The notes: generated from the letters alone by a model not told the origin. A stretch of 64,000 bases of DNA from an uncultured Dysosmobacter sp. (GCA_947625655.1 CANQPD010000004.1:1-64000), one strand, 5' to 3'; positions 49,937-59,592 are shown, counted from the stretch's first letter. Translations and numbers: made by a program.

Positions 49937-50827
49937 CTAAGCACTATTACTCGCCAAGATTCCATCCGCCATCAATTGAAGAACTTGTTCTTTCAAAAAA
50001 TTCAACGGCTCAAGATCGCAATTTGATATCAGTGCGCTACGGAAGTTCTCACGATTGATCTGCCGATGGCATGAGATAGTTAATTGACGGCAAAGACTGT
50101 CAAACTGACATTTTCCGCAAACTATAGAAAGAACTTTATTATCTTCGTTTCCCGGAAACTTCGAGTGTATTTTTCCGTAAATCTCTTCTATGTAAGGTTC
50201 TATTGAACCCAACTCTTTAGAAACCATTTTATAATAATTCTCGTATTCTTCGGGTATTACATGTCCAGCCTTATCAAGGAATTTGCCTGCGCCATTTACG
50301 CTCGGTAATTCAGGCTTGTATCGCATAACTATTGCAAATAGAACAAATAACTTTCCTATCTCATCTCGAACATGCTGCTGCCATTCGTCAAAATGTGCGT
50401 TTTCTTCTGCATCTTTGCGAGTACATCTCAAGACTCTCCTCACAAATTTAATAACAGCTTCTTTGGAGCAATAATAGCTTTCAATATTATAGCGTGTTAA
50501 ATAGATTAAATTCGGGGCAATTGTCTTTTGATCATCCCACAAATTATCAAAATCGCCATCCACAATAAATATATTCATTTTCCCGTCAACGTCACAAGGG
50601 CCCTTTGTTTGATACCCCTTTATGACTGCATCTTTTCCTCCCAACGGAAAAATACTAAAAATTTTTAAATTACTTTCAAAAAGCCTTTCAAAAAGCTCTT
50701 CATATTCATATTCTTTCCCAAGATCCTCAACATAAATATTAACATCATTGAACTTTGATAAGAATAGGGGTCTATTTGAAAGAGCTTCTTTCGAAAAGTG
50801 CAGCCCCTCAATCATATTATTCTCCAT
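49937..50827 (-). CDS. ariB: DUF4435 TOPRIM-like nuclease, AriB of a PARIS defence system
   Basis: A ~296-residue protein with the DUF4435 pattern: VNIYVEDLGKEYEY (catalytic Glu near residue 34), FIVDGDFDNL (acidic DxD-type motif near residue 90), LTRYNIESYYCS, and a Cys pair VCGKCQFDSLC in the C-terminal half. AriB is the effector of PARIS: released from AriA when an anti-restriction protein is sensed, it cuts host tRNA and stops growth. The start is either 50827 (AAGG upstream) or 50815 (GGAG upstream); both overlap or abut ariA. AT-rich, unlike the core genome. Confidence 0.85.
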   Translation of the reverse strand: MENNMIEGLHFSKEALSNRPLFLSKFNDVNIYVEDLGKEYEYEELFERLFESNLKIFSIFPLGGKDAVIKGYQTKGPCDVDGKMNIFIVDGDFDNLWDDQKTIAPNLIYLTRYNIESYYCSKEAVIKFVRRVLRCTRKDAEENAHFDEWQQHVRDEIGKLFVLFAIVMRYKPELPSVNGAGKFLDKAGHVIPEEYENYYKMVSKELGSIEPYIEEIYGKIHSKFPGNEDNKVLSIVCGKCQFDSLCRQLTISCHRQINRENFRSALISNCDLEPLNFLKEQVLQLMADGILASNSA

Positions 50828-52232
50828 GCATCTCATCCTTCTCTATAGCCATAGGATTGACCTTCTTTTGAAGTTTGACCGCATGGTCTACGTACCGCCC
50901 AATGATTTCAGGTGCATGCGTTGCAAAAATAAGTTGAATAGAACTGTTCACATTTCGAATAGACTCAACAAATGTTTTTTGCCACGCTAAATGCAAAGAG
51001 GCTTCAGGTTCATCAATAATATAAATTCCACTTTCTCCTGTAGTGAGCCCAAAAATTAAGCACGCAAAAATAATTATAATCTGTTTCTCTCCAGACGAAA
51101 GATTATATAGCGATAACTTTCTATGGGGAGCTTCTGCTGAAACAATAATTCTTCCTTCGTCATTAATAGAAATATTCTTTTTATCTTCTCCAATATTAAA
51201 AAAACTATTAACTGTATTTAAAAATGCCGTAATGGGAGCTCGAACGTTTTCCTTTTCGGCCTCAATTTTTTGCGCGTGTGAAGCAATTTCCTTGATTCGG
51301 TTAAACTCCATGTTCATTGAAAGGAATTCAATTGTAACGCCAAGATGTCCTTCATTGTCTTCTTTCTGAACCTTATCAAGGACAGCTTTATATTTTTTAA
51401 AAAAATTCTCAACGCGCTTCTCAGAGTCCTCGTTCCATTCTCCAATAGCTGTAAGTGTCTTTATGTATTCTCGACGATTTTTCTCTATACTCTCCAATAT
51501 ACCCTTGTCTCTAATTGACGCAAAGAGCTTTGTCAAATCATACTCGCTTGTTGCTTTAAGTGACGATGTAAAAATACTACTTCTAAATTTTGCGTTAATA
51601 CTATTCTCCAAAGAACTTATCTTCATACAACTACCTCTAACGATTTCTTCTACATATCGAAGAGAGTCATTAAGGTAATTTTTATTCACTATATCTTTTT
51701 CTGAATACAGCATCGCTCTACGTCGGCGATATGCAAGCGAATCCATCACATCCATTCCATCTTGAGAATTTCTACTTAACGGCAAATAAATATAATTAAA
51801 GGTTTCCTTCAAAAAACGTGGAAATTTATATATATTCATGAATCGGCGCTCAAAGCCATATTCATCTTCGTCCCTCGAATGCAAATCACTAGGGCGGCGA
51901 ATGTCTTCAATTGTTTCATTCATTTCAGAATTATTCAAAGACAATTCGTATGTACCATCAATCGCCCTTATTTTTAACTTGTCAAGTTTACTTCTTTTTG
52001 TCTTGCAATAGGACAAGGTTATTTCATCAAACCGATACGAAAAAAGATTATAAAGTCTTCCTGTAACAATTGAAGACACGATGTCAAGAATAGTCGTTTT
52101 TCCGCAACCATTTTCTCCATATATAAAAGTTAAATCATCATTAAAGCGCACATTGTAATCATAGATACCGTGGAGATTTTTTATCTCTAATCTTTTGATT
52201 ATCATATTGTTTGCCCCCAAAAAGAAAATCAT
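50817..52232 (-). CDS. ariA: AAA/ABC-type ATPase, AriA of a PARIS defence system
   Basis: A ~471-residue ABC-type ATPase: KRLEIKNLHGIYDYNVRF, Walker A IYGENGCGKTTIL (about residue 42), a long coiled-coil middle, the signature LYNLSSGEKQIIII, Walker B IYIIDEPEASLHLAW and the switch His FATHAPEIIG. Together with the overlapping DUF4435 gene this is the two-gene PARIS layout, in which AriA assembles a propeller that holds AriB until triggered. Start 52232 has GCAGGAGG; an ATG at 52205, where homology begins, is an alternative. It is not a GajA because no TOPRIM domain is fused to it. Confidence 0.87.
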   Translation of the reverse strand: MIFFLGANNMIIKRLEIKNLHGIYDYNVRFNDDLTFIYGENGCGKTTILDIVSSIVTGRLYNLFSYRFDEITLSYCKTKRSKLDKLKIRAIDGTYELSLNNSEMNETIEDIRRPSDLHSRDEDEYGFERRFMNIYKFPRFLKETFNYIYLPLSRNSQDGMDVMDSLAYRRRRAMLYSEKDIVNKNYLNDSLRYVEEIVRGSCMKISSLENSINAKFRSSIFTSSLKATSEYDLTKLFASIRDKGILESIEKNRREYIKTLTAIGEWNEDSEKRVENFFKKYKAVLDKVQKEDNEGHLGVTIEFLSMNMEFNRIKEIASHAQKIEAEKENVRAPITAFLNTVNSFFNIGEDKKNISINDEGRIIVSAEAPHRKLSLYNLSSGEKQIIIIFACLIFGLTTGESGIYIIDEPEASLHLAWQKTFVESIRNVNSSIQLIFATHAPEIIGRYVDHAVKLQKKVNPMAIEKDEMHGE

Positions 52233-52248
52233 ATTTTCCTCCTGCAAA

Positions 52249-52862
52249 TTATTAATTGAAAAAGATATCCATTAATAATCTACAGAAAAACAGCTGCCCT
52301 TTCAGCATAATTGTGTCGATAATATTATATCTAAGGAAAGCAATTTGTGCAATACGCAGAATAAATCATTCGCTTCAATTGCATCAGACATAGCCCATTT
52401 CAAAAGGATAACCATCTACTCTTTTCTGAGACAAATTTATGGTCAGATATTCCCATCTTCTCTTACAAGTAATTTTACTCTGCATGACACAGGGATAATT
52501 ATCACATCTCTGTACATTGCTCAGGAAAGCAAAATTATTTTGCTAATCAGCATGATATTATTTACTTTAGCCACATCAATACTTTCTTTCTAAACTCATA
52601 GGAATATAACAGGCGCAGCTGTCAGCCATACTCTATTTCCTAATACAGTTTCAAGAAAAACTCGTGTATATTTCCGTGTCAAAATCACATTTTAAAACTC
52701 CTCAACGTAAGCTATCTCCCCAGATGTGACATCACTTTTCCCCATCTTGAAACATAAAAAACGACGTATCCAATGAGGTATTTTCAATCCCGCATTCTTG
52801 ATGTAATATTTCTTTGGACTTCTTCCAAGTTAATAGCCCTTTATTTTACATTTGCAAGAAGC
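52249..52862. other. AT-rich gap upstream of the PARIS genes
   Basis: About 600 bases with no credible gene. An 82-codon plus-strand frame at 52345 has no ribosome site and no family features. A promoter for ariAB should lie near 52260-52340, where AT-rich sequence prevents a unique call. Confidence 0.45.
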
Positions 52863-52902
52863 AGTAGGCCAAGGCTTTTTACCTTGACCTACTGTTTTAA
52901 TA
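52863..52902 (-). terminator. Terminator
   Basis: CAGTAGGTCAAGG pairs imperfectly with CCTTGGCCTACTG on the minus strand; T-runs occur on both sides. Confidence 0.75.
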
Positions 52903-52915
52903 TTAAATGAAAAAC

Positions 52916-53233
52916 TCATCGTGTTTTAATTGTGTTTTCCTCCAAACTTTTGCTTACACTCTTTTCTTCCTCTTTTTCAAAAGAGTACGGTTCATCTGCA
53001 CTTAACTCTACAGCAATGCCACCGGACAAGCGAAAACCTGCTATAAAACTAGCAAGCGCAATTTGATCCTGTAGCTCAATCATCAAATCTATCAGCTTCA
53101 ATAATTACCGTCTGTCCATCTTGCACATCCTAGTGGCGAACTCCTGATGGATAGCATCAATTTCTTCATGCAGTTTCTGACAATCAGGTTCTTTGAAAAA
53201 CTTCTGCTGCAAGCCTTTCATGTAATCATACAT
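52916..53233 (-). pseudogene. DUF6809-like gene interrupted by an in-frame stop
   Basis: From ATG 53233 the minus strand encodes 42 residues (MYDYMKGLQQKFFKEPDCQK, then IHQEFATRMCKMDRR), a TAA at 53105-53107, and then in the same frame LIDLMIELQDQIALASFIAG, then FRLSGGIAVEL and an acidic tail to 52916. Together they have the helical layout and the FxxGFRLG-like motif of small DUF6809-type proteins. A single nonsense change is the simplest reading; two tiny genes are less likely. Confidence 0.55.
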
Positions 53234-53246
53234 ACTATCACCACTC

Positions 53247-53633
53247 TCATAATTCTCCGCCATAGAGGAATTCCTCAACATCCTCTGCTGTGAAACCCTG
53301 TTGGATTAGCGTATCAATATCCTCTGGTGTATAGCCGAATGCCATGGCAACTGCTTTGAGATCCTCTAGATACGAGTCCTGTACAATCCGTGTCTGGTGT
53401 ACCGACGGCAGGTAATTGTTCCAGGTAGAGTTATACCAGCAGCTGAAGAGTTTCGCATCATTAAAGCGGCTTTGTGTTATGCTGCCATCGCCAGCAATTC
53501 GCAAAATCTCACCACAACGAATCTGTACATTGGTGTGTCTTGGCATCTTTAGATGTCGCAGTGCTGCTTTTAGGATTTCCTCCGTAGACGCATAAAGATA
53601 TAGCCCCATCGTTGGAAAATGGTAAATACACAT
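53247..53633 (-). pseudogene. C-terminal fragment of an amidotransferase-like protein of gut mobile elements
   Basis: 128 residues (FPTMGLYLYASTEEILKAAL, RCGEILRIAGDGSITQSRFN, then a tail AMAFGYTPEDIDTLIQQGFT ending EEFLYGGEL) match the end of an Ntn-type glutamine-amidotransferase-like protein that recurs in clostridial integrative elements. The N-terminal catalytic half is missing, so it is a relic. Confidence 0.55.
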
Positions 53634-53684
53634 AAGAAAAGCTCCAATTAGGAAAACGTACTGCCAGTATAGGAAAGAAATCGC

Positions 53685-54130
53685 TCAAACAACCAATGCT
53701 GGGGTTTCGTTGTTGAGCTCTATGTACTCGACGATTTTACGGAGTTCATCGGCAAACTTAAAGCGGACACTGATATTTCCGTTTTCGTAGACTTTGATAT
53801 AGTCCACCAATTCCACAAGAATGTCACGGGTCAGTTCGTCGATGTTTTGATACCGCATAAAGGCTACCAGCGCCGGATGCTCATTATCCACGCCGTTCGC
53901 CAGTTCCGCCCGCTCCGCCGTCAGATTTTTCAGTACGGCGGTCAGCGTGATCGTCTGGCGTTCATAGTCGGCTTTCATGTTGTGGTAGTCCTCGCGGGTG
54001 ATCTCTCCGTCTTTCCAATCCTGATAAAGCCCTTGTTTGTAGCGGGTAACTTTTGCGAGTTCCCGCTCTTTTGCTGCTATCAGATCGTCAAGCCGCTTGG
54101 ATTGGCATTTCTTGACCGGGGCCGTATTGA
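53685..54130 (-). pseudogene. C-terminal fragment of a large serine recombinase
   Basis: Residues KRLDDLIAAKERELAKVTRY, ITREDYHNMKADYERQTITL, RDILVELVDYIKVYENGNIS and ELRKIVEYIELNNETPALVV are the coiled-coil and DUF4368-like end of a TnpX-type recombinase. The catalytic domain is gone. On its left it faces head-on a truncated helicase gene at 54134, so one rearrangement removed the 5' ends of both. Confidence 0.8.
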
Positions 54131-54133
54131 TCC

Positions 54134-55561
54134 GTGTCACCGTTTCAGCGTATGTTCGATGATAATGCGACAAACCTCTCCACTCTAAATGCTGCCGAAG
54201 TTGAGTTGGATCAGCTAAAAGCAAGCTATCGCTATGAGGAAAAACAGCAAAAACAAGATGTCTTATTTCATTGGAACAAAGATGTTCGTACACCATTCTT
54301 TCGGCTTATGAGAATCATGCAAAAGAAATACCGTTCCTATGGACTCGTATCTCACAATGATATCCTTGAGGCGGGATTTTCCCTGGATTATTTAGAAGAA
54401 CTTCAAGAAAAGCTGTCACAGTATGCAACCGGGACACTTGCCGAAAAAATTGTGACCGCAATTCAATCCGCAGATACAGGTTATTTCACCATTGACCAAA
54501 CAACCTCTCTGATGCTGCCACAACTCATACTTCCAGATATGATCTCCCATCTCTCAACTTTTATTTTTAGCGGTACGGCAACACTATCTCCAGAGGTTGC
54601 AAATAACCCCGATATCTATATGCTTCCTACTAATTTGGAAGAATCATATGATCGGCTCAAAATTTACATACAACGAGGCGATGATTTCACAGCATCTAAA
54701 ACTGGTTTGGTCCGTCAAGGAAATCTACAGGCTGTCATTAGTTGGCTCAAATATATCATACCACAATGCGCTCAAGCTCACAGGAAAATTCTACTTGTTA
54801 CATATAAATCTGTCTCAGAAATCTTATGGTGGCAGTTGAAAGAATTTCATGACATCTTAATTCCATATACAGATCGTTCTGGAAGCAAAGCTGAAAAACT
54901 GCCTTACTTTGGAGGTCTGAACGGCTCAAATCTCTACCAACAAGCTACCTGCGTTATCTGTGTTGGTCTTAATCGATTTGAACCCCGTGAATATCTCAGC
55001 AGAACATTGGCTCTCGATCACGTCGGAACAGTTATTGAGGATATCCGCGCCGCAATGGAGTTGTCAACGGAACTTCGTTTAGACCAATTACCTTCTGTTC
55101 TAAAGACACAAGATATTACTCTAGCACGTGACATTGTACAGTTGGTATTTCGAAGTGCACTCCGTCAGCATGGCGAATCAACGCCTATTGATCTCTGGCT
55201 TTTACATCCCCCGAATGGTGTAATCGGCCACCTTCAAGACTATTTTAATGACTGCCATATAGAAAAAATCAACGTTCTTCCTGAATCTTGTCACAGAGCC
55301 GCTGTCATTTCCAAAACCTATACTGGTAAAGCTACCCATGCTGCTGTTCTTTTGGATTGGCTATGCCAATGGAATGGTAACGAAATTACTCCTCTAAAAA
55401 TTCGTGAAGCAACAGGCCTGACTCAAAAACAGTTCAAAGAGGCTAAAAAACATCCTGCCGTTCGCGAATTTTTTTCAGCTCATATTGCAACGCATGGAAG
55501 TGGCCAACATACCTGGTATTCCCGAAAAGCAGCCACGGATTCAACCGCAACGGTTGCATAA
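54134..55561 (+). pseudogene. N-terminally truncated helicase-like replication protein
   Basis: A 475-codon open frame. The first ~30 residues come from the junction with the recombinase fragment. The rest resembles the back half of a superfamily helicase found in integrative elements: IFSGTATLSPEVANNPDIYM, HRKILLVTYKSVSEILWWQL and LPYFGGLNGSNLYQQATCVI (motif V/VI-like). A C-terminal winged-helix-like segment includes LKIREATGLTQKQFKEAKKH. The Walker A part is missing, so ATPase activity is unlikely, although the frame is intact and could still make a protein. Confidence 0.6.
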
Positions 55562-55676
55562 CCGAAGAAAAACGAACTCGAAGGGAGGTTCGTCTATATA
55601 TTATATTTTTAGAATTTACGATCTGAATTTGTTGAGAATCATCCAATTTGCTTCCAATTATTTAGGAGGTACACCC

Positions 55677-55874
55677 ATGTCTACTAATCCCGTTTATCCA
55701 ACTATGGATAGTCTGCCGTTGGTCCTTCGCGTCGAGGATCTGACAACGATTTTAGGTATCGGACGTAATACTGCTTACGCTTTGGTCCGCTCGGGGCAAA
55801 TCAAAAGCATTCGAATCGGCCGCCAGCTACGAATCACTCGTGACGAATTAGAAAGATTTCTTAATGCTGCTTAA
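55677..55874 (+). CDS. AlpA/Xis-type excisionase
   Basis: A 65-residue MerR-like winged-helix protein (LVLRVEDLTTILGIGRNTAY, then ALVRSGQIKSIRIGRQLRIT) typical of excisionases placed just before a tyrosine integrase. AGGAGGT lies seven bases before the ATG. Confidence 0.88.
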   Translation: MSTNPVYPTMDSLPLVLRVEDLTTILGIGRNTAYALVRSGQIKSIRIGRQLRITRDELERFLNAA

Positions 55875-55936
55875 AAGCTACGGAGAGGCCTTAAAAAGGC
55901 CTCTCCGCTAAATATAAAGAAAGGGGGCAAATCTCT

Positions 55937-57151
55937 ATGGCTAACGCTAAAAACAATAAGCGTAGTGCTCCGGGGACTGGGACACTGCGCAAAAAGGCAG
56001 TTATACAAAAAGGAAACAAGTATACTTTCTGGGAAGCACGGCTTACTGTTGGTTACGACCCTGGAACAGGTAAGCAAATTCAGCGTTCCTTCTCCGGTAA
56101 AACTCAAAAAGAAGTCCGCGAGAAGATGCAGGCCGCAGCTGTAGAAATTAATACCGGAACATACAAAGAGCCTACCAAGTTGACCGTCGGCGAGTGGTTG
56201 GATATGTGGACAAGCACATACTTAAACAATGTCAAACCACGAACTATCGAGATCTATAAAAGCGACATTCGTCTTTATATCAAGCCCGCTTTAGGTGCAA
56301 TTCGCTTGGAAGTCCTTACCACTCATACTATTCAAAGTTTCTACAATGGGCTTGCCGAAGATCGCAAGGGCGGAAAGAAAGCTCTCTCCGCCAAGACGGT
56401 AAAAAATATCCATGGGGTTCTCCACCATGCCCTAAAACAAGCTGTAGCTAATGGCTTAATTCGCTCCAATCCAGCAGACGCCTGCACATTGCCCAGGATT
56501 GAAAAGAAAGAACTCAAGCCCTTGGACGAAGATGAAATTACTCTATTCCTGAAAGTAATCCATGGGCATCGTTTTGAAAGCATCTTCCTTACAACTTTAT
56601 TTACTGGCTTACGGGAAGGAGAAGTTCTTGGGCTCACTTGGGACTGTGTAGACTTTGATCGTGGAATCCTTCTCATAAACAAGCAGATTCAATTACATCA
56701 GGAAGCCGGGATAGATGCTTATAAATTAGTATCTCCTAAAAATGGTAAAAGTCGTTCGGTCTCTGCCGCGCCGTCTGTAATGGCTTGTCTCAAACGGCAC
56801 AAAACGGTCCAAGCCGAAATGCAGCTCAAAGCAGGCGCTGCATGGCATAATCCCGACAATCTGGTATTTACAGATGAACTGGGCGGACATTTAACTAAGT
56901 CTGCCGTATATCGGGCATTTAAATCTGCTGTCAAGTCTATCGGTCGTCCTGATGCCCGTTTTCACGATATGCGGCATTCCTATGCTGTAGCCGCTATTCG
57001 CTCCGGGGATGATATCAAGACGGTCCAAAGCAATTTAGGGCACGCTACTGCAGCTTTTACTTTAGATGTTTACGGTCATGTAACAGATAAGATGAAACAA
57101 GAGTCTGCTGCTCGAATGGAGGAGTTTATTAAAAGTGTGTCAGGCGAGTAG
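55937..57151 (+). CDS. int: Tyrosine integrase
   Basis: A 404-residue Tn916/phage-type integrase. It has an arm-binding N-terminus, a SAM-like core-binding domain (TVGEWLDMWTSTYLNNVKPR) and a catalytic domain with Arg in FTGLREGEVLGLTW, HxxR as HDMRHSYA, His in NLGHATAAFT and the nucleophile Tyr in LDVYGHV. It integrated this island into tRNA-Cys; AAGGGGG precedes the ATG. It reads toward attR, with two cargo genes between. Confidence 0.95.
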   Translation: MANAKNNKRSAPGTGTLRKKAVIQKGNKYTFWEARLTVGYDPGTGKQIQRSFSGKTQKEVREKMQAAAVEINTGTYKEPTKLTVGEWLDMWTSTYLNNVKPRTIEIYKSDIRLYIKPALGAIRLEVLTTHTIQSFYNGLAEDRKGGKKALSAKTVKNIHGVLHHALKQAVANGLIRSNPADACTLPRIEKKELKPLDEDEITLFLKVIHGHRFESIFLTTLFTGLREGEVLGLTWDCVDFDRGILLINKQIQLHQEAGIDAYKLVSPKNGKSRSVSAAPSVMACLKRHKTVQAEMQLKAGAAWHNPDNLVFTDELGGHLTKSAVYRAFKSAVKSIGRPDARFHDMRHSYAVAAIRSGDDIKTVQSNLGHATAAFTLDVYGHVTDKMKQESAARMEEFIKSVSGE

Positions 57152-57173
57152 GGTACTCGCCTGACACACTTCT
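57135..57173 (+). terminator. Integrase terminator
   Basis: Perfect 16-bp stem GTGTGTCAGGCGAGTA/TACTCGCCTGACACAC overlapping the stop codon. Confidence 0.9.
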
Positions 57174-57188
57174 TCAACAAGGCTAATT

Positions 57189-57560
57189 TCAAAAATAAAA
57201 AGATTTTCTGCTTTGAAATACATCATAAAGCAGATTTGCAACTCCGTCAAATACAAGTCGTTTTTGGGGAGTCTGTTTAGGTTTTCTTTCTCTCTCGGTC
57301 GCAACAACTTCTGCAAAGAAACTAAGTATTATAATACATTTATAGGGAGTCTTCAAAAACTTAATCATTGTCTCTCTATAATCTCTATTACTGCTAAAAA
57401 GGCCATATATAATACACATTATCATAAAAAATGGCACATAGAACACATACTTTTTTGCCTTATATAGACGCGGAGTCTCTATGCACACAGAATACACACC
57501 TACTACAGTTCCCAAATAAATAGATATTACTATTCCAATGATAGCTGTTATCCAATTCAT
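57189..57560 (-). CDS. Uncharacterised membrane protein B of a two-gene island cassette
   Basis: A 123-residue protein with two or three transmembrane segments (ITAIIGIVISIYLGTVVGVY; VFYVPFFMIMCIIYGLF; CIIILSFFAEVVAT) and a basic cytoplasmic tail. Its ATG overlaps the stop of the preceding gene (ATGA), so the two are translationally coupled. No family recognised. It lies between the integrase and attR, a common place for accessory cargo. Confidence 0.6.
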   Translation of the reverse strand: MNWITAIIGIVISIYLGTVVGVYSVCIETPRLYKAKKYVFYVPFFMIMCIIYGLFSSNRDYRETMIKFLKTPYKCIIILSFFAEVVATERERKPKQTPQKRLVFDGVANLLYDVFQSRKSFYF

Positions 57561-58063
57561 GATTTTACCTCCCTCTTGGATAGAATAGCTGCTTTGATTC
57601 TTTCGAGTTTTTTACAGGGGGAGTAGTGATAATATACAGCTGGGACTAAAAGGTTTGCGATAAGAAGAACTGCAATACAGCTCTTGCTAATCCTGATTCC
57701 GCCAAATAAAAGCATTGATTCGACAAGCCAATAGTTCATAGAGTCCTGAACAATTATTTCGCCAAGGCCTAAGAAGCAAACAATCATTATAAAAGTGTCC
57801 GCAATTCCAACCCCCCAGCGAACCAAACGAGCCAAAGTATTAGTTGGTCCAGAGCAAACAATATCAATTAGGATTGGAGAAATAAACAGTACCGTCTGAA
57901 AATAAGTAAAATTTTCCGGGGCACTAAGCAATACAAATATACCAACCAGAATATATACACCCTGCAAAATAAAACGGTTGTTATTATCAGGAAGCTGACA
58001 ACTATCATAAGAACACTTTGCCAAAATAAACACTCTTTCTATCTTATGTTTCTTTTTTATCAT
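57557..58063 (-). CDS. Uncharacterised membrane protein A of a two-gene island cassette
   Basis: A 168-residue protein with about four transmembrane segments (FILQGVYILVGIFVLLSAPE; FQTVLFISPILIDIVCSG; IADTFIMIVCFLGLGEIIV; CIAVLLIANLLVPAVYYHY) and short basic ends. AT-rich and unlike the core genome. It is first of the coupled pair with 57189-57560. No recognisable enzyme or transporter motif; partner proteins of this kind occur as defence membrane effectors or immunity proteins, but nothing here proves that. Confidence 0.6.
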   Translation of the reverse strand: MIKKKHKIERVFILAKCSYDSCQLPDNNNRFILQGVYILVGIFVLLSAPENFTYFQTVLFISPILIDIVCSGPTNTLARLVRWGVGIADTFIMIVCFLGLGEIIVQDSMNYWLVESMLLFGGIRISKSCIAVLLIANLLVPAVYYHYSPCKKLERIKAAILSKREVKS

Positions 58064-58271
58064 TTTAACATAAAAGCAGTTTTCTTCAAGCAGTTTATGA
58101 AATAATTAAACTACCATTCAATAAGATTCTAAAGAGAAATCCTTCATAAAATACTACCGCAAAAAACAAACTAACACTTCCATTTTTACGCTTTACTTGT
58201 TGATATTATTATACTATTTTTGCAAGCAAATCGTGCTGTCATTAGATACTCCATATCAATTATTTACTCTG

Positions 58272-58295
58272 TAAAGGGAAAACTAAAGGGAAAAC
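58272..58295. repeat. Right arm-type direct repeats of the island
   Basis: Two TAAAGGGAAAAC units matching those at 49799-49823. Confidence 0.75.
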
Positions 58296-58313
58296 ACCCC
58301 TCCAAAGGCATAA

Positions 58314-58348
58314 GAAAAACCTCGTAACCATTGCGGTTACGAGGTTTC
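58314..58348 (-). terminator. Element-borne terminator downstream of tRNA-Cys 1
   Basis: AACCTCGTAACC/GGTTACGAGGTT followed on the minus strand by TTTCTTA. It replaces the original tRNA terminator displaced to 49617. Confidence 0.88.
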
Positions 58349-58352
58349 TTTC

Positions 58353-58427
58353 TGGAGGTGACACCCGGATTTGAACCGGGGAATCAGGGTTTTGCAGACC
58401 CTTGCCTTACCACTTGGCTATGTCACC
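58353..58427 (-). tRNA. tRNA-Cys (anticodon GCA), island attR
   Basis: A 75-base cloverleaf: acceptor GGTGACA/TGTCACC, anticodon loop CTGCAAA, T arm CCGGG-TTCAAAT-CCGG region, CCA encoded. Its 3' 23 bases are the right attachment core of the island. Confidence 0.95.
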
Positions 58428-58547
58428 ATCCGAGAAGTTCAGAATTTCCAATGCTTCTAAGCCTTTCTTTGTAAGCATTATACCATTTCTTCTTCCCATG
58501 AGCAAGAGAAATCTATCGCAAACCCTTGTCCCTGAAATCAGAGTAAT

Positions 58548-59396
58548 TTAGTTGTCATTTAGGCCGAATTGGATAGAACATAGTTTCTTTTTATAGAGCT
58601 GTTCATATCTCAAAATATCATGCTTATCCCGCTTGATGGGAAATACTTCCAAGATAGAGTACTGAAATCTTTGATAAGCAGTCGGTTCCTGTTCAAGCAA
58701 TTCGATCAAGCGTTTATTTCCACCGTGTTTGGTTTTAGCATAGGTACTCCAGCGCCCCCAGATGCCGCCGTCCTCTCCACTCGCAGAACCAATATACTGC
58801 TTCCCAGTCTGTGTGTCAACGATCAGATAAACCCCCGCCACAGCGGAGAGGCGATTTTCCCATTCGAGGTGGTCTTTGGGATTGAGTATGATAGTTCGCA
58901 ATTCGTCAAAGGAAAGAATGATCTGGTCATAGCTCGTGAATGTCAGGTTTGATGTTGTGGGGCGAATATATAAGACTTCTTTCTCTGTTGTTCCGTTTTG
59001 ACACCATCCACGGGTCGATTTGCCCCAGTCAATCACCAGTCGATTTTCCAAATCCGCAAGAAAATCTGTCTTTTCCAAATGATAAAAAACTTCATCTGCG
59101 GGAATGCCCCCATTTATAGAAAGGTCATCCGGAATCAGATTGCTGACCTGTTGATAGGGGACGCAGCCGAGAATTTTGTAACATCCCAGATATACGCCGT
59201 TTGTTCCCTCGTTGCCTAAAAAGCTCAGAATGTACTCACAATCACCGAATCTGTTTGGATGTTGCAATGATTGATATAACTGAAAATATTGGGGGCCTCT
59301 ATGATAGTTTTTCGCAACATCTTCCCGGCTGATATTATGTCTTAATAATTTGACTTTCTTCAAATCCAGTTCACATAGCAACTGTTGAAGTTTCAT
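58548..59396 (-). CDS. GIY-YIG nuclease domain protein
   Basis: A 282-residue protein. The C-terminal third is a GIY-YIG fold: AGVYLIVDTQTGKQYIGSAS (GVY and YIG strands), then IWGRWSTYAKTKHGG with the Arg, and EQLYKKKLCS with a possible metal Glu. The N-terminal ~180 residues are specific (FLGNEGTNGVYLGCYKIL region) and may recognise substrate. Such proteins are common in defence and mobile islands, but no partner gene is evident here. Confidence 0.82.
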   Translation of the reverse strand: MKLQQLLCELDLKKVKLLRHNISREDVAKNYHRGPQYFQLYQSLQHPNRFGDCEYILSFLGNEGTNGVYLGCYKILGCVPYQQVSNLIPDDLSINGGIPADEVFYHLEKTDFLADLENRLVIDWGKSTRGWCQNGTTEKEVLYIRPTTSNLTFTSYDQIILSFDELRTIILNPKDHLEWENRLSAVAGVYLIVDTQTGKQYIGSASGEDGGIWGRWSTYAKTKHGGNKRLIELLEQEPTAYQRFQYSILEVFPIKRDKHDILRYEQLYKKKLCSIQFGLNDN

Positions 59397-59592
59397 AATG
59401 ACATACCATCCTCATAAATTCTATGCATTGCGTGATATATTTTGCATCTAAGAAACGGCGGAGTTCAGTGATGTTTTCAGCGCAAGCATATCATTTCATC
59501 GGATAGGTGTCAATAAACACATATGCGAATTATCGCAGATATTATCATCCGCATATATTTCCTATACTTGGTGTGGCTGGAGGTATTTGCGG

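Noticed and set aside
49937..52232. Gabija or OLD-nuclease system
   Set aside because: The ATPase has no fused TOPRIM domain, and the partner gene has DUF4435 motifs rather than a UvrD-like helicase, so the PARIS layout fits better.
52345..52593. 82-codon plus-strand frame with a hydrophobic end
   Set aside because: No ribosome binding site, no promoter and AT-driven composition; not supported as a gene.
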